The notes under the pieces: model-generated | The model's input: the letters and a program-made list of their open reading frames with translations, nothing else | The model's database searches: none | What the model was told of the DNA's origin: nothing | Program-made: the position numbers and the translations under genes | Origin: Tahibacter soli | GTDB taxonomy: Bacteria; Pseudomonadota; Gammaproteobacteria; Xanthomonadales; Rhodanobacteraceae | DNA: 64,000 nucleotides | Direction of reading: 5' to 3' | Assembly: GCF_025717065.2 (NCBI RefSeq) | Contig: NZ_JAOVZO020000003.1 | Location: 496,001-560,000 of the forward strand | Shown: in pieces, positions 33,711-42,630 of the stretch | Position numbering within the stretch: the stretch's first letter is position 1 | How the letters are laid out: each line of letters starts with the position of its first letter

Positions 33711-36533
33711 ATGAATCGTTCCGTCGCCGCGCGTCGTCCGCGCCGCCGCGTGTTGTGCCTGTCCGTCGTGCTCGCCCTGGCCTGCGCCGCGCCGGCGTTC
33801 GCGGCGACCGTCAGCGGCCGCGTCACCGACGCGAGCGGCGACGTCGGCTTCAAGGGCGCGCGCGTGCGCCTCGTCGAACTCGGCCGCGACGCCGCGACCG
33901 GTCGCGACGGCCGCTTCTCGTTCGACGGCGTCGCGCCCGGGCGCTACGAGCTGACGGTCGAATACGTCGGCGCGCCGCCGCACCGGCAGACGATCGAGGT
34001 CGGCGGCGACGAGGCGAATCTCGGCCTCGTGCGCGTCGGTGCCGACGTCGCGCGGCTCGACAACATCCTCGTCGTCGGCCAGGCCGCGGGACAGGCGTCC
34101 GCGATCAACCAGCAGCGCGCCGCGGACACGATCAGGAACGTCGTGTCGGCCGACGCGATCGGGCAGTTGCCCGACCAGAACGTCACCGAGGCGCTGCAGC
34201 GCATCCCCGGCGTCTCGATCACGCGCGACCAGGGCGAGGGCCGCTACGTCGTCGTGCGCGGCGTCGATCCGAATCTCAACGCGGTCAGCATCGGCGGCGT
34301 GCGCGTGCCGGGTCCGGAAGGCGATGGCCGACAGATCCAGCTCGACGTGGTTCCGTCGGAACTGCTCGCCGCGATCGACGTCGACAAGACCGTGACGCCC
34401 GACATGGACGCCGACGCGCTCGGCGGCTCGATCGATATCAAGACGGTGTCGGCGTTCGACCGCGCGGGCGACTCGCTCAAGGTCAAGGTCGAAGGCGGCT
34501 GGAACGACAACGCGGAAAAAGGGAGCCCGAAGGCGTCGGTCGGCGGCACCCGGCTGTTCAGCGTCGGCGACGGCGAACGCAACTTCGGCGTCGCGTTCGC
34601 GGCGAACTTCAATCGCAGGCACCTCGCGACCGACAACGTCGAAACCGACGGCGGCTGGAGCGAATACGAAGCCGCCGACGGCAGCACCGGTCTTGCGCCG
34701 GAGACGATCGAGCAGCGCGCGTACACGTCGATCACGCGCACGCGCGAGGCGTACGCGCTGAACCTCGACTACCAGGCGGGCGACACGACGACGCTGTACC
34801 TGCGCACGCTGTATTCGGCGTTCAAGGACCAGGAGGAACGTCAGGCGAACGCCTACGTGTTCGACGACGGCGAGGCGCTGTCGTCGGCGAACGGCGGCGC
34901 GCTGTTCGGCGACGGCGCGCGCATCGACAAGACGCTGAAGCTGCGCAGCGAAACCGCGCGCATCCGTTCGTACGACTTCGGCGGACGTACCGAGACGGGT
35001 CCCTGGGCGCTCGACTACGGCGTCGCGTTCTCGTCGTCGGACGAGCACGAGCCCGACCGCATCGACGCGACGTTCGAAGGCGAGGAGACGGACGTCGGCT
35101 TCGCCGGCGCCTCGCATCCGACGCCTTTCCTGTATGCGCGAGATCCGTCGTTCGCCGCCGACGCGGGCAACTACACGCTCGACGAACTGACGATCGAGCG
35201 CAACTACACGCACGACGAGGAGCGCCAGTTTCGCGTCAACGTGCGCCGCGAATTCGACGCCGGCGCGCCGGCGTGGATCAAGTTCGGCGCGAAGGCGCGC
35301 CATCGCGAGAAGAGCGGCGACACGAACGCGAGCACGTACGAAGGCTTCGGCGACGACGACGTGACGCTCGCGCAGCTCGCGCGCGCCGGCATCGTCTCGC
35401 CGTTCGGCGCGTTCGGCCCCGGCATCGCGCCGCGCGGCCTGCGCGATCTCATTCGCGCGTCGGGCGGCGGTTTCGAACTCGACGAAGCGGCGACGCTCGA
35501 GGATTCGCGCGGCGGCGACTTCACGCTGCGCGAAAACGTCGACGCGACCTACCTCATGGGCGGCGTCGATCTCGGCGACGCGCGGCTCGTCGGCGGCGTG
35601 CGCGGCGAGCGCACGCGCTTTCGCGCGCTCGGCAACCGCGTGCTGATCGACGACGACGCCGACCTGCCGACGATCGTGCCGCAGACGTTCTCGCGCAGCT
35701 ATACCGACTGGCTGCCGAACCTCAATCTGCGCTACGCGCTCGACGACGAATGGCTGCTGCGCGCGGCGTACACGCAGAACGTCGTGCGCGCGAACTTCGC
35801 CGACCTCGCGCCGGCGGCGGTCGTGGAGATCGAGCACGACGGCGACGAGATCGAGCGTCAGGGCGAGTTCGGCAACCCCGCGCTCGATCCGTACCGTTCG
35901 CGCAATCTCGACGTGTCGATCGAGTGGTATCCGGACGACGCGCTCGGCGTATTCACGGTCGGCGCATACGCGAAACGGATTCGCGATTTCGTCGTGCGCG
36001 CCGATCTCGCCGGCAGCGGCGACTATGCCGACTACGACGAGGCGATCGTGCCGATCAACGGCGATACCGCGAAACTCTCCGGCATCGAATTCGGCTGGAC
36101 GCGTCGTCTCGGCGACGTCGCACCGTGGCTCGACGGTCTTCTGATATCCGCGAACGCGTCGTTCTCGCACAGCGAGGCGCAGCTCGCCGGCCGCGACGGC
36201 GACCTGCAGCTGCCGAACCAGTCCGACCGCAACGCCAATCTCGTGCTCGGCTACGAACGTCGCGGGCTCGACCTGCGACTCGCCGCCGCGTACATCGGCA
36301 AGCGGCTCGTGCGCGTCGACCACATCGCCGACGAGTCGCTCGACGTGTTCGAAGCGCCGCATTTCCAGGTCGATTTCACGGCGAAGTATCGCTTCGACCC
36401 GCAGTGGCAGGCCTACCTCGACGTCGCGAACGTCACCGACCGGCCGCTGCGCGAGGCGTATCGCAACGGACTGCTGTCGCGCTACGAGCGCTACGGGCGT
36501 ACCGTGCAGGTCGGCGTCGAGGCGGAGTTCTGA
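33711..36533 (+). CDS. TonB-dependent outer-membrane receptor
   Basis: A 940-residue receptor. The signal peptide is about 1-31 (AFA-AT), and a CarboxypepD_reg-like beta domain (about 32-110) has GRVTDASGDVGFKGARVRL. The plug (about 120-255) has TIRNVVSADAIGQLPDQNVTEALQRIPGVSITRDQGEG. The 22-strand barrel ends in a terminal Phe (VEAEF). This TBDR class (Caulobacter/Xanthomonas type) takes up larger nutrients. Together with the following phytase-like gene it suggests uptake of inositol phosphates or their metal chelates, which is inference. Confidence 0.94.
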   Translation: MNRSVAARRPRRRVLCLSVVLALACAAPAFAATVSGRVTDASGDVGFKGARVRLVELGRDAATGRDGRFSFDGVAPGRYELTVEYVGAPPHRQTIEVGGDEANLGLVRVGADVARLDNILVVGQAAGQASAINQQRAADTIRNVVSADAIGQLPDQNVTEALQRIPGVSITRDQGEGRYVVVRGVDPNLNAVSIGGVRVPGPEGDGRQIQLDVVPSELLAAIDVDKTVTPDMDADALGGSIDIKTVSAFDRAGDSLKVKVEGGWNDNAEKGSPKASVGGTRLFSVGDGERNFGVAFAANFNRRHLATDNVETDGGWSEYEAADGSTGLAPETIEQRAYTSITRTREAYALNLDYQAGDTTTLYLRTLYSAFKDQEERQANAYVFDDGEALSSANGGALFGDGARIDKTLKLRSETARIRSYDFGGRTETGPWALDYGVAFSSSDEHEPDRIDATFEGEETDVGFAGASHPTPFLYARDPSFAADAGNYTLDELTIERNYTHDEERQFRVNVRREFDAGAPAWIKFGAKARHREKSGDTNASTYEGFGDDDVTLAQLARAGIVSPFGAFGPGIAPRGLRDLIRASGGGFELDEAATLEDSRGGDFTLRENVDATYLMGGVDLGDARLVGGVRGERTRFRALGNRVLIDDDADLPTIVPQTFSRSYTDWLPNLNLRYALDDEWLLRAAYTQNVVRANFADLAPAAVVEIEHDGDEIERQGEFGNPALDPYRSRNLDVSIEWYPDDALGVFTVGAYAKRIRDFVVRADLAGSGDYADYDEAIVPINGDTAKLSGIEFGWTRRLGDVAPWLDGLLISANASFSHSEAQLAGRDGDLQLPNQSDRNANLVLGYERRGLDLRLAAAYIGKRLVRVDHIADESLDVFEAPHFQVDFTAKYRFDPQWQAYLDVANVTDRPLREAYRNGLLSRYERYGRTVQVGVEAEF

Positions 36534-36547
36534 CGATGGGCGGCGGA

Positions 36548-37624
36548 ATGAAAAAAATCGCGTTGTCAACAATGCTGCTGCTCGGTGCGTGCGCGGGCCA
36601 TGCGCCTCGCACCGCGGCGCCCCGCGCGGTCGAACCCGTCGTCGCCGAAGCGTGGATGAGCGCGGCCAGGCTCGCCGACAACATCGACTCGGTGGCCGTG
36701 TGGCACGCGCCGGACGGCGCGGTGCGCGTCTACGCGAGCGCGAAGAAGACCGACCGCGTCGTCGTGTTCGACGCGGCGGACGGCCGCGAGATCGGTTCGA
36801 TCGGCGCGAGCGGCGCGGCGCCGGGGCAGCTGTCGCGGCCGAACGGCGTTGCGATCGTCGACGACCGCCTGTACGTCGTCGAGCGCGACAACCGTCGCGT
36901 GCAGGCGTTCGCGCTGCCGGGCGGCGAGCCGATCGGCCATTTCGGCGGCGGCGATCTCGTCAAACCCTATGGCGTGTGGATCGATGCGCGCGGCGAGCGC
37001 CTGCGCGTCTACGTGACCGACAACTACGAAACCGCGGCGGAAACGACGCCGCCGCCGGCCGAGCTCGGACGGCGCGTGCGCGTGTACGACGTCGCGCGCC
37101 GCAATGCGTTCGACGCGAAACTCGTGCAATCGTTCGGCGCGACGTCGGGCGATGCGATCCTGCGCGTCGTCGAATCGATCGCGGGCGACCCGGCGTACGA
37201 TCATCTCCTGATCGCCGACGAGGAACTCGCCGGCGGCAGCTTTACGCAATTGTATACGTTGCGCGGCGAGCCCGCGCAGCGCAAGCTCGGCGTCGAGGCG
37301 TACCGGCACCAGGCCGAAGGGCTCGCGCTGTACGCGTGCGACGACGGCGACGGCGTGTGGATCGCGTCCGACCAGGACCCGCGCGAACAGCGGTTTCTGG
37401 CGTTCGATCGCAGGACGCTCGCGTTTCGCGGCGCGTTCAAGCCTGCGAAGACGCGCACGACCGACGGTATCGCGATCGACCGGCGCGCGAGCGCGCGCTT
37501 CCCGGCCGGCGCGCTGTACGCGCAGCACGACAATCGCGCGGTGGCGGCGTTCGACTGGCGCGACGTCGCGCGCGCGCTCGGCGTGCGCGACGACTGCGTG
37601 GCCGCCGCACGAGAGCGTCTTTAG
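36548..37624 (+). CDS. Beta-propeller phytase-like lipoprotein
   Basis: A 358-residue lipoprotein, with lipobox LLLGAC at the N-terminus. The mature protein is a beta-propeller with VRVYASAKKTDRVVVFDAADGREIGSIG, RQAEGLALY-like (YRHQAEGLALYACDDGDG) and TDGIAIDRR blades. These match bacterial beta-propeller phytases and 3-phytases found next to TonB receptors. It hydrolyses myo-inositol hexakisphosphate if active. It is 14 bases after the receptor gene. An in-frame ATG at 36536 is possible. Its TAG shares bases with the convergent gene stop. Confidence 0.82.
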   Translation: MKKIALSTMLLLGACAGHAPRTAAPRAVEPVVAEAWMSAARLADNIDSVAVWHAPDGAVRVYASAKKTDRVVVFDAADGREIGSIGASGAAPGQLSRPNGVAIVDDRLYVVERDNRRVQAFALPGGEPIGHFGGGDLVKPYGVWIDARGERLRVYVTDNYETAAETTPPPAELGRRVRVYDVARRNAFDAKLVQSFGATSGDAILRVVESIAGDPAYDHLLIADEELAGGSFTQLYTLRGEPAQRKLGVEAYRHQAEGLALYACDDGDGVWIASDQDPREQRFLAFDRRTLAFRGAFKPAKTRTTDGIAIDRRASARFPAGALYAQHDNRAVAAFDWRDVARALGVRDDCVAAARERL

Positions 37625-38025
37625 CCGAGAGGCGGCGTCATGTACACCGTGACGCCGCCGCAGGACTGGGCTGCTTCGGGTGCGGCTTCGATGACCACGA
37701 AATAGCGCTCGTGCTGGAGCTGCACGAATTCGCCGGTGCCGGCGCCCGACGCGTCGAGGTACTGGCAACGCGTCAGCGGTCCGGGCGGCTCGTTGCAGAT
37801 GGCTACGACGATGTCGAAGCCCGCCACCGGCTGGAATACGTAGTTCGCCCACTGTGTCGGCGCGGACGACCGGTCGACCTCGAACACGACGTCGTCGGAC
37901 GCGAGCCGTATCGCGCCGGCGTCGAGTTCCGTGACGGTGTTCGTGCCGCAGGTGTCATAGTGCTGGACGGTCTGCCCGTTTGCGGCGGATGCGACCAGTA
38001 AAAGCATGCAGGCGATCAAGCGCAT
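37621..38025 (-). CDS. Secreted hypothetical protein
   Basis: A 134-residue protein with a signal peptide (about 1-18, ANG-Q). The mature form begins TVQHYDTCGTNTVTELDAG and has five Cys residues, probably disulphide-bonded. It ends GGVTVYMTPPLG. I do not recognise a family. It lies 10 bases after another secreted protein on the same strand and is likely co-transcribed with it. The stop shares bases with the phytase gene stop. Confidence 0.65.
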   Translation of the reverse strand: MRLIACMLLLVASAANGQTVQHYDTCGTNTVTELDAGAIRLASDDVVFEVDRSSAPTQWANYVFQPVAGFDIVVAICNEPPGPLTRCQYLDASGAGTGEFVQLQHERYFVVIEAAPEAAQSCGGVTVYMTPPLG

Positions 38026-38035
38026 GTCGGTGGTC

Positions 38036-38764
38036 TCAATCGAAATGGTCCCAGAACAGGTATTCGTCGACGCGGATGTCGGTGAACACGATGTCGCGAT
38101 CGCCTTGCCGCGTGTTGAACGGCGCGGTACTGGAGAATTCGCCGAGCGCGATGCCCGCAATCGCCTGCCATGGCGCGTTGTCGACCGCGAGCGAGCCTGT
38201 AGGAGGATCGTCGAAGCCCGCATTGATCCAGTAGCGCACGATGCCCGACGCGCCGACGATCGCTTCGAGCGCTACGTCGATCGAGCGCGACGACAGTATG
38301 CCGCTTCGATGCAGCAACAGATCCTCGTTGGCGGCTCTGCTCGCGACCAGCGCAGCGGTCTCGCTCGACCCCGGGTTGGACCAGGCAATCCCGAATCGCG
38401 CGATCGCCGCCGTTTGCAAAGGCTCGTCGGGTGCAGCGGAGGCAACGAGGCTCAAGAGCGTCGTGGACTGCAGCGGCGTCATGGCGTCGAGGCCGGAAAA
38501 ATCGACATGGAAACTGGCCCGCATTCGCTTGCGCGGTTCGGCGACGATGCCTGCCGCATAGGCGCCGCTCGCCGAGCGACCGCTGTTGTCGATACGCGTG
38601 CGCAGGCCGCAGTTCGTGCCGGCCGCACCGGTCCACTCGCTGAAACCCTGGACGTTGCCGAGATAGGACAACGGCGCCGGCAGCGTGCACGTTTGTGCAA
38701 TCGCGGAAATAGGAGCCAGAAGCAGCGCGGCGAAAACCGTTCGTAGCAAAGCGGTCGAAGTCAT
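38036..38764 (-). CDS. Secreted protein with C-terminal FWDHFD ending
   Basis: A 242-residue secreted protein. The signal peptide is about 1-23 (AIA-Q). It is beta-rich with two Cys residues near the start (TNCGLRTRIDNSG), no recognised domain, and ends DIRVDEYLFWDHFD. The last residues resemble the ending FFDDFE of the PD40 protein at 57.1 kb. The start at 38764 is chosen so that the signal peptide is N-terminal; an ATG three codons upstream (38773) is possible. It is transcribed with the Cys-rich gene that follows. Confidence 0.65.
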   Translation of the reverse strand: MTSTALLRTVFAALLLAPISAIAQTCTLPAPLSYLGNVQGFSEWTGAAGTNCGLRTRIDNSGRSASGAYAAGIVAEPRKRMRASFHVDFSGLDAMTPLQSTTLLSLVASAAPDEPLQTAAIARFGIAWSNPGSSETAALVASRAANEDLLLHRSGILSSRSIDVALEAIVGASGIVRYWINAGFDDPPTGSLAVDNAPWQAIAGIALGEFSSTAPFNTRQGDRDIVFTDIRVDEYLFWDHFD

Positions 38765-38845
38765 CGGTGCCATACCCTGAATGGCGTCGCGTCGATTCTT
38801 CGTCGCATGGCATGGCGCTGTCAATGTACAGACGGCGCACTTTGT

Positions 38846-39025
38846 CTAGTCTTTCGTCGCGGATTTTGTGGATTCGGCCTTGATCCGCCCGTTCTTGCGC
38901 AGCGCCTCGCGCAGCACGTACTCGATCTGCGCGTTGAGCGAACGCAGTTCGTCGTCCGCCCAGCGCTGCATCGCGTCGAGCACCGGCGCGCTGATGCGCA
39001 GCGGGTAGGCCTTCTTGTCGTTCAC
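38846..39025 (-). CDS. Arc-like ribbon-helix-helix DNA-binding protein
   Basis: A 59-residue protein starting with GTG ([15 protein letters not shown]). It follows the Arc/MetJ fold: a short strand (YPLRIS), a helix ([15 protein letters not shown]), a turn RSLNAQ, and a helix [14 protein letters not shown] Lys/Ser-rich tail follows. It lies 7 bases after the SPFH gene stop, so the two form one operon. It may bind the 17-bp palindrome upstream of the operon, which is inference. Small RHH proteins next to SPFH genes are known in proteobacteria. Confidence 0.82.
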   Translation of the reverse strand: MNDKKAYPLRISAPVLDAMQRWADDELRSLNAQIEYVLREALRKNGRIKAESTKSATKD

Positions 39026-39032
39026 GCCGGCC

Positions 39033-39899
39033 TCAGTGGTGCAGCGTGCCGGTGTTGACGACCGGCTGGGTCGAGCGCTCGCCGCACAGCACGACGAGGA
39101 GGTTCGACACCATCGCCGCCTTGCGCTCTTCGTCGAGCGTGACGACGCCGCGCTTGCTCAACTGGTCGAGCGCCATCTCGACCATGCTGACCGCGCCCTC
39201 GACGATGCGCGACCGCGCCGCGATGATCGCGCCGGCCTGCTGACGCTGCAGCATCGCCTGCGCGATTTCCTGCGCGTAGGCGAGATGGCTGATGCGCGCC
39301 TCGACCACGTCGACGCCGGCCCGGGCCAGACGCTCCTGGATCTCGTCGCGCAGATGCGCGTTCACTTCCTTGCCGTGGCTGCGCAGCGACGGCGAATCGG
39401 TGTCGTGGGAATCGTACGGATAGCGCGTGGCCATCTGGCGCAGCGCCGCTTCCGACTGGATGTGCACGAAGTTTTCGTAGTCGTCGACCTGGAACACGGC
39501 CTCGGCGGTGTCGACCACCTGCCAGACGACGACCGCGGCGATCTCGATCGGATTGCCGTCGTTGTCGTTGACCTTGAGCTTCGACGATTCGAAGTTGCGC
39601 ACGCGCAGCGATACGTCGCGCTTGGCGTAGAACGGGTTGGTCCAGCGCAGCCCTTCTTCGCGCACGGTACCGACGTAGCGGCCGAACAGCTGCATCACCT
39701 TGGCCCGGTTCGGCTGTACCTGGAAGAAGCCCTTGCTCAGGAACGCCAGCAGCACGAACAAGGCAATGCCGAGCAGGGGGCCGCCCGGCGCGCGGCTGCG
39801 GGCGCCGTCGATGAACAGCCAGATCGCGAACGCGTAGGCGGCGATGAGCGCGAACAGCAGCGGAATGCCGGACAGGGATCGGGAGATTCTTTCGTTCAT
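39033..39899 (-). CDS. SPFH / band 7 domain membrane protein
   Basis: A 288-residue prohibitin-like protein with two N-terminal membrane helices (about 12-31 and 42-58) followed by the SPFH domain. The segment [31 protein letters not shown] and later [17 protein letters not shown] are conserved. The coiled region [31 protein letters not shown] follows. Such proteins form membrane scaffolds and may manage protease access. It is followed by an RHH gene. The promoter region contains a perfect palindrome. Confidence 0.9.
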   Translation of the reverse strand: MNERISRSLSGIPLLFALIAAYAFAIWLFIDGARSRAPGGPLLGIALFVLLAFLSKGFFQVQPNRAKVMQLFGRYVGTVREEGLRWTNPFYAKRDVSLRVRNFESSKLKVNDNDGNPIEIAAVVVWQVVDTAEAVFQVDDYENFVHIQSEAALRQMATRYPYDSHDTDSPSLRSHGKEVNAHLRDEIQERLARAGVDVVEARISHLAYAQEIAQAMLQRQQAGAIIAARSRIVEGAVSMVEMALDQLSKRGVVTLDEERKAAMVSNLLVVLCGERSTQPVVNTGTLHH

Positions 39900-39928
39900 G
39901 GGGGCGGCTCCGTGGTGTGTGTAAGAAC

Positions 39929-39945
39929 GATATCAATTTGATATC
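39929..39945. promoter_or_regulatory. Perfect 17-bp palindrome upstream of the SPFH/RHH operon
   Basis: GATATCAA at 39929-39936, one central T, and its exact complement at 39938-39945. It is the most AT-rich spot in this region and lies 30 bases upstream of the SPFH start. Size and symmetry suit a dimeric repressor; the operon's own RHH protein is a candidate binder. Confidence 0.65.
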
Positions 39946-40032
39946 AGATTTGGAAGCGCGCCCGGACGCCGGCGAATAGACGACGCGGGAAAAACAATGG
40001 AGTGCGATGCGCCCGGCAACAGGAGTCCTGCG

Positions 40033-40287
40033 ATGGCCGGCCGAGCCCTGAAGAACGAAATCAACGCGATCGTCGACGCGCTGCCGGAAACGGCGACGCT
40101 CGCCGACGTCGTCGAAACGCTGCAGGCGCGTCAGATCGTGGCGGTCGAAGACCGCGACCTCGCCGCGCAGGAGCGCGATCCGGAATCGGCGCTCAATGCC
40201 GCGCTGCTCAAGGCCGTACAGGCGCTCGACGCGGGCCTCGGCATCTCCCACAACGACGTGCTGCGTCGGTACGCGCTTACTGCATGA
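40033..40287 (+). CDS. Putative antitoxin of a ParE-type pair
   Basis: An 84-residue small acidic protein starting MAGRALKNEINAIVDALPETATLADVVETLQ. There is no evident DNA-binding motif. Its ATG has AGGAG seven bases upstream, so I prefer this start over 39997. It overlaps the toxin start by ATGA. Position and size suit an antitoxin, though it does not look like ParD, RelB or Phd in my reading. It could be a non-DNA-binding antitoxin or an unrelated chaperone-like protein. Confidence 0.6.
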   Translation: MAGRALKNEINAIVDALPETATLADVVETLQARQIVAVEDRDLAAQERDPESALNAALLKAVQALDAGLGISHNDVLRRYALTA

Positions 40288-40571
40288 CGCTTCTGTGGTC
40301 GCCACCGGCACTGGGCGACCTCGAAGCGATCCGCAACTACCACCTCCAGCAACATTCGGTACCCACTGCCGAGCGCGTCGTCGCTCGGATCGTCAATCAG
40401 GCCACGCGCCTCGTGGTGTTGCCGCAGGCCGGCCAGCGTGTGCGCTCGCCGGTGGTGGTCGACTTACGGCGCATGCCGGTAAAGCCTTACTGGATCTACT
40501 ATCGTCACTTTCTCGACGACGTGGAAATCCTGCGGATATGGCACTACCGCAAGCATCTGCTGATTCTCTGA
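40284..40571 (+). CDS. ParE/RelE superfamily toxin
   Basis: A 95-residue protein of the ParE/RelE fold. WSPPALGDLEAIRNYHLQQHS at the start, GQRVRSPVVVDLRRMPVKPYWIYYRHFLDDVEILRIWHYRKH at the end. ParE toxins block DNA gyrase, RelE types cut mRNA; this start (LxDLExIxxY) looks ParE-like. It is translationally coupled to the upstream antitoxin. Its 3-prime end overlaps the next gene by 34 bases. Confidence 0.82.
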   Translation: MTLLWSPPALGDLEAIRNYHLQQHSVPTAERVVARIVNQATRLVVLPQAGQRVRSPVVVDLRRMPVKPYWIYYRHFLDDVEILRIWHYRKHLLIL

Positions 40572-41713
40572 ACGCATCGGGCGATCCGGTCTGGCGCGAT
40601 CCGCAGGCGGCGCGGCTGCCGGCGCTCGATGCCGACATCGACGCCGACGCCTGCGTCGTGGGTCTCGGCGGCAGCGGCCTCGCCGCCATCGAGACGTTCG
40701 TCGACGCGGGCCTCGATGTCGTCGGCATCGATCGCGACGACATCGCCGCCGGCGCGGCCGGCGCGAACGGCGGATTCCTGCTGGCCGGCCTCGCACAATT
40801 CCATCACGACGCGGTGCGCCGCTTCGGCCGCGAGCGCGCGCTCGGCATCTACCGCCTGACCTGTGCCGAACTCGAGCGCGTGTACGCCGCGTATCCGTCG
40901 TCGACGCGCCGCACCGGTTCGCTGCGCATCGCCGCCGACGCGGCCGAAGAAAGCGATTGCGCGACGCAGATCGACGCGATGCTCGCCGACGGCCTGGCGG
41001 TCTCGGCGTACGACGGCCCGGACGGTCGCGGCCTCGTCGTTCCCGGCGACGGCGCTTTCCAGCCGGCGCTGCACTGGCGGGCGGTCGCACGAAGCCTCGC
41101 CGTGCGCGGCGCGCGGCTGTTCGGCGATGCGGCGATGACGTCGGTCGAAGCCGGCCTCGTACATACGCGACAGGCGCGCGTGCGCGCGCCGATCGTCGTG
41201 ATCGCCATCGACGGCGGGCTCGAGGCCGCGCTGCCGTCGCTGGCCGGCCGCGTGCGTTCCGTGCGGCTGCAGATGCTTGCGACGGACGCCGCTCTGGAAT
41301 GTTCCATTTCGCAACCTGTGTACTTTCGCCACGGCCACGACTATTGGCAGCAGCTGCCGGACGGGCGCATCGCGCTGGGCGGCGGCCGGGACGTCGGCGG
41401 CGACGGGGAATGGCAGGCCGGACCCGGTGTGTCGACGCCGGTGCAGCGGCATCTGGAGACGCTGCTGCGCGAACGTCTCGGCGCGCGCGCGCCGATCGCG
41501 CATCGCTGGTCGGCGGCGGTCGCCTTCACGGCCGATGGCCTGCCGGCGTTCGGCGAGCATCTGCCCGGCGTGTTCGTGACCGGTGCGTACAACGGCACGG
41601 GGAACATCTTCGGCGGACTATGCGGTCGCGCGCTCGCGCATCTGGCGCTCGGCGAGCGCACGCAGCTGGCCGACTATCTGCTCGAAGGTCGCGCGACCGA
41701 TTTCCAGTCGTAG
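40538..41713 (+). CDS. FAD-dependent oxidoreductase, DadA-like
   Basis: A 391-residue flavoprotein of the DAO superfamily. CVVGLGGSGLAAIE (about 39-52) is the dinucleotide-binding loop, with GIDRDDIAAGAAGANGGFLLAG after it. The C-terminal FGEHLPGVFVTGAYNGTGNIFGGLCGRALA closes the FAD site. Such enzymes oxidise D-amino acids or other amines. The start at 40538 overlaps the toxin by 34 bases, so translation may be coupled. Its end overlaps the convergent gene by 40 bases. The substrate is unknown. Confidence 0.86.
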   Translation: MALPQASADSLNASGDPVWRDPQAARLPALDADIDADACVVGLGGSGLAAIETFVDAGLDVVGIDRDDIAAGAAGANGGFLLAGLAQFHHDAVRRFGRERALGIYRLTCAELERVYAAYPSSTRRTGSLRIAADAAEESDCATQIDAMLADGLAVSAYDGPDGRGLVVPGDGAFQPALHWRAVARSLAVRGARLFGDAAMTSVEAGLVHTRQARVRAPIVVIAIDGGLEAALPSLAGRVRSVRLQMLATDAALECSISQPVYFRHGHDYWQQLPDGRIALGGGRDVGGDGEWQAGPGVSTPVQRHLETLLRERLGARAPIAHRWSAAVAFTADGLPAFGEHLPGVFVTGAYNGTGNIFGGLCGRALAHLALGERTQLADYLLEGRATDFQS

Positions 41714-42630
41714 CGGATCAGCGGCGCGGGCCAGCGTTCGCCGGTGACGTACAGGTGCGTGCCGCTCGCGTCGAAACCGATCGCTTCGCCCTGCGGCAGT
41801 CCGGCGATCGGCAGCACCTGCGGTTCGGTCGCGAACGCCTGCGCCCAGCTTTGCCCCGGCGCGCGCGCGTACAGCCAGACCGCGCGATACGTCAGCACCG
41901 CGGCCTGCGAGCCCGTCCGGTCGATCGACAGCCCGGTCGGCTGACGCGGGCGCACGCGCAGGCTCGCCGGCGGTTCGGGCTCGTTCGACGCGGGAACGCG
42001 CAGCGGGCCGAGCGCGACGGCGGTCGCTTCGCCGTCGCTGCGCAGCGGCACGCGCCACAACATCGGCGGGTACGTGCGCTTGGTGACGATCAGCGCCTGC
42101 CCGGCGTCGGCGTCGATCGCGAGCGCTTCGGCGTCGTGCGGCGCGTCGGCGTAGCGAAAGCGCGTGCGCCACGCGATCTGCGCGCGCCGCTCGACCGGCG
42201 CCTGCGCGGTCGCGCCGGCGATATCCGGTTCTTCGATCACGACGATCTCGACGCGCGGGCGCACGCCGCCGTTGTCGCCGATGTCGCCGATCGCGAGATA
42301 CGCCTTGCCGTTCTCTTCGAAACTCGCGACGTCTTCCCAGTCGACGGGCTTCTTCGTGCCTTTGACGGCGTACCCGTCGACCATGACGCGCGCGACGACG
42401 GCGCCGGTCGAATCGATCGCGAACAATTCGGCGCGATCGCCCGAGTCGTTGTGCACCCAGTAGCGGTCGGCCGCGCGGCGCGACGCCGTCAGGCCGCTGA
42501 TTTCCGCGAGCCGCGCATCGCGCACCAGCCCCGCGATCTGCGGCATCTCGCCGAACGTCGCCGCCACGGCGGGCATGGCGGCCAAGCTTGCGCCGGCGAC
42601 CACGGCGCGCGCGATCGTCGCCCGGTTCAC
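41674..42630 (-). CDS. Secreted beta-propeller-like protein
   Basis: A 318-residue protein starting with GTG, with a signal peptide (about 1-23, AVA-AT). [21 protein letters not shown] and [22 protein letters not shown] are repeat-like blade segments, resembling secreted six-bladed proteins of unknown function. The start overlaps the transglutaminase stop by GTGA. Its 3-prime end overlaps the FAD oxidoreductase by 40 bases, a longer convergent overlap than elsewhere. There is no sign that either end is broken. Confidence 0.78.
   Translation of the reverse strand: MNRATIARAVVAGASLAAMPAVAATFGEMPQIAGLVRDARLAEISGLTASRRAADRYWVHNDSGDRAELFAIDSTGAVVARVMVDGYAVKGTKKPVDWEDVASFEENGKAYLAIGDIGDNGGVRPRVEIVVIEEPDIAGATAQAPVERRAQIAWRTRFRYADAPHDAEALAIDADAGQALIVTKRTYPPMLWRVPLRSDGEATAVALGPLRVPASNEPEPPASLRVRPRQPTGLSIDRTGSQAAVLTYRAVWLYARAPGQSWAQAFATEPQVLPIAGLPQGEAIGFDASGTHLYVTGERWPAPLIRYDWKSVARPSSR

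Noticed and set aside
31916-36500. Long plus-strand open frame running through the Cry-like gene and TonB receptor region
   Set aside because: It is out of frame with the receptor, antisense to the Cry-like gene, and Arg-rich without motifs. Only its last 358 codons are a real gene (the phytase-like protein).
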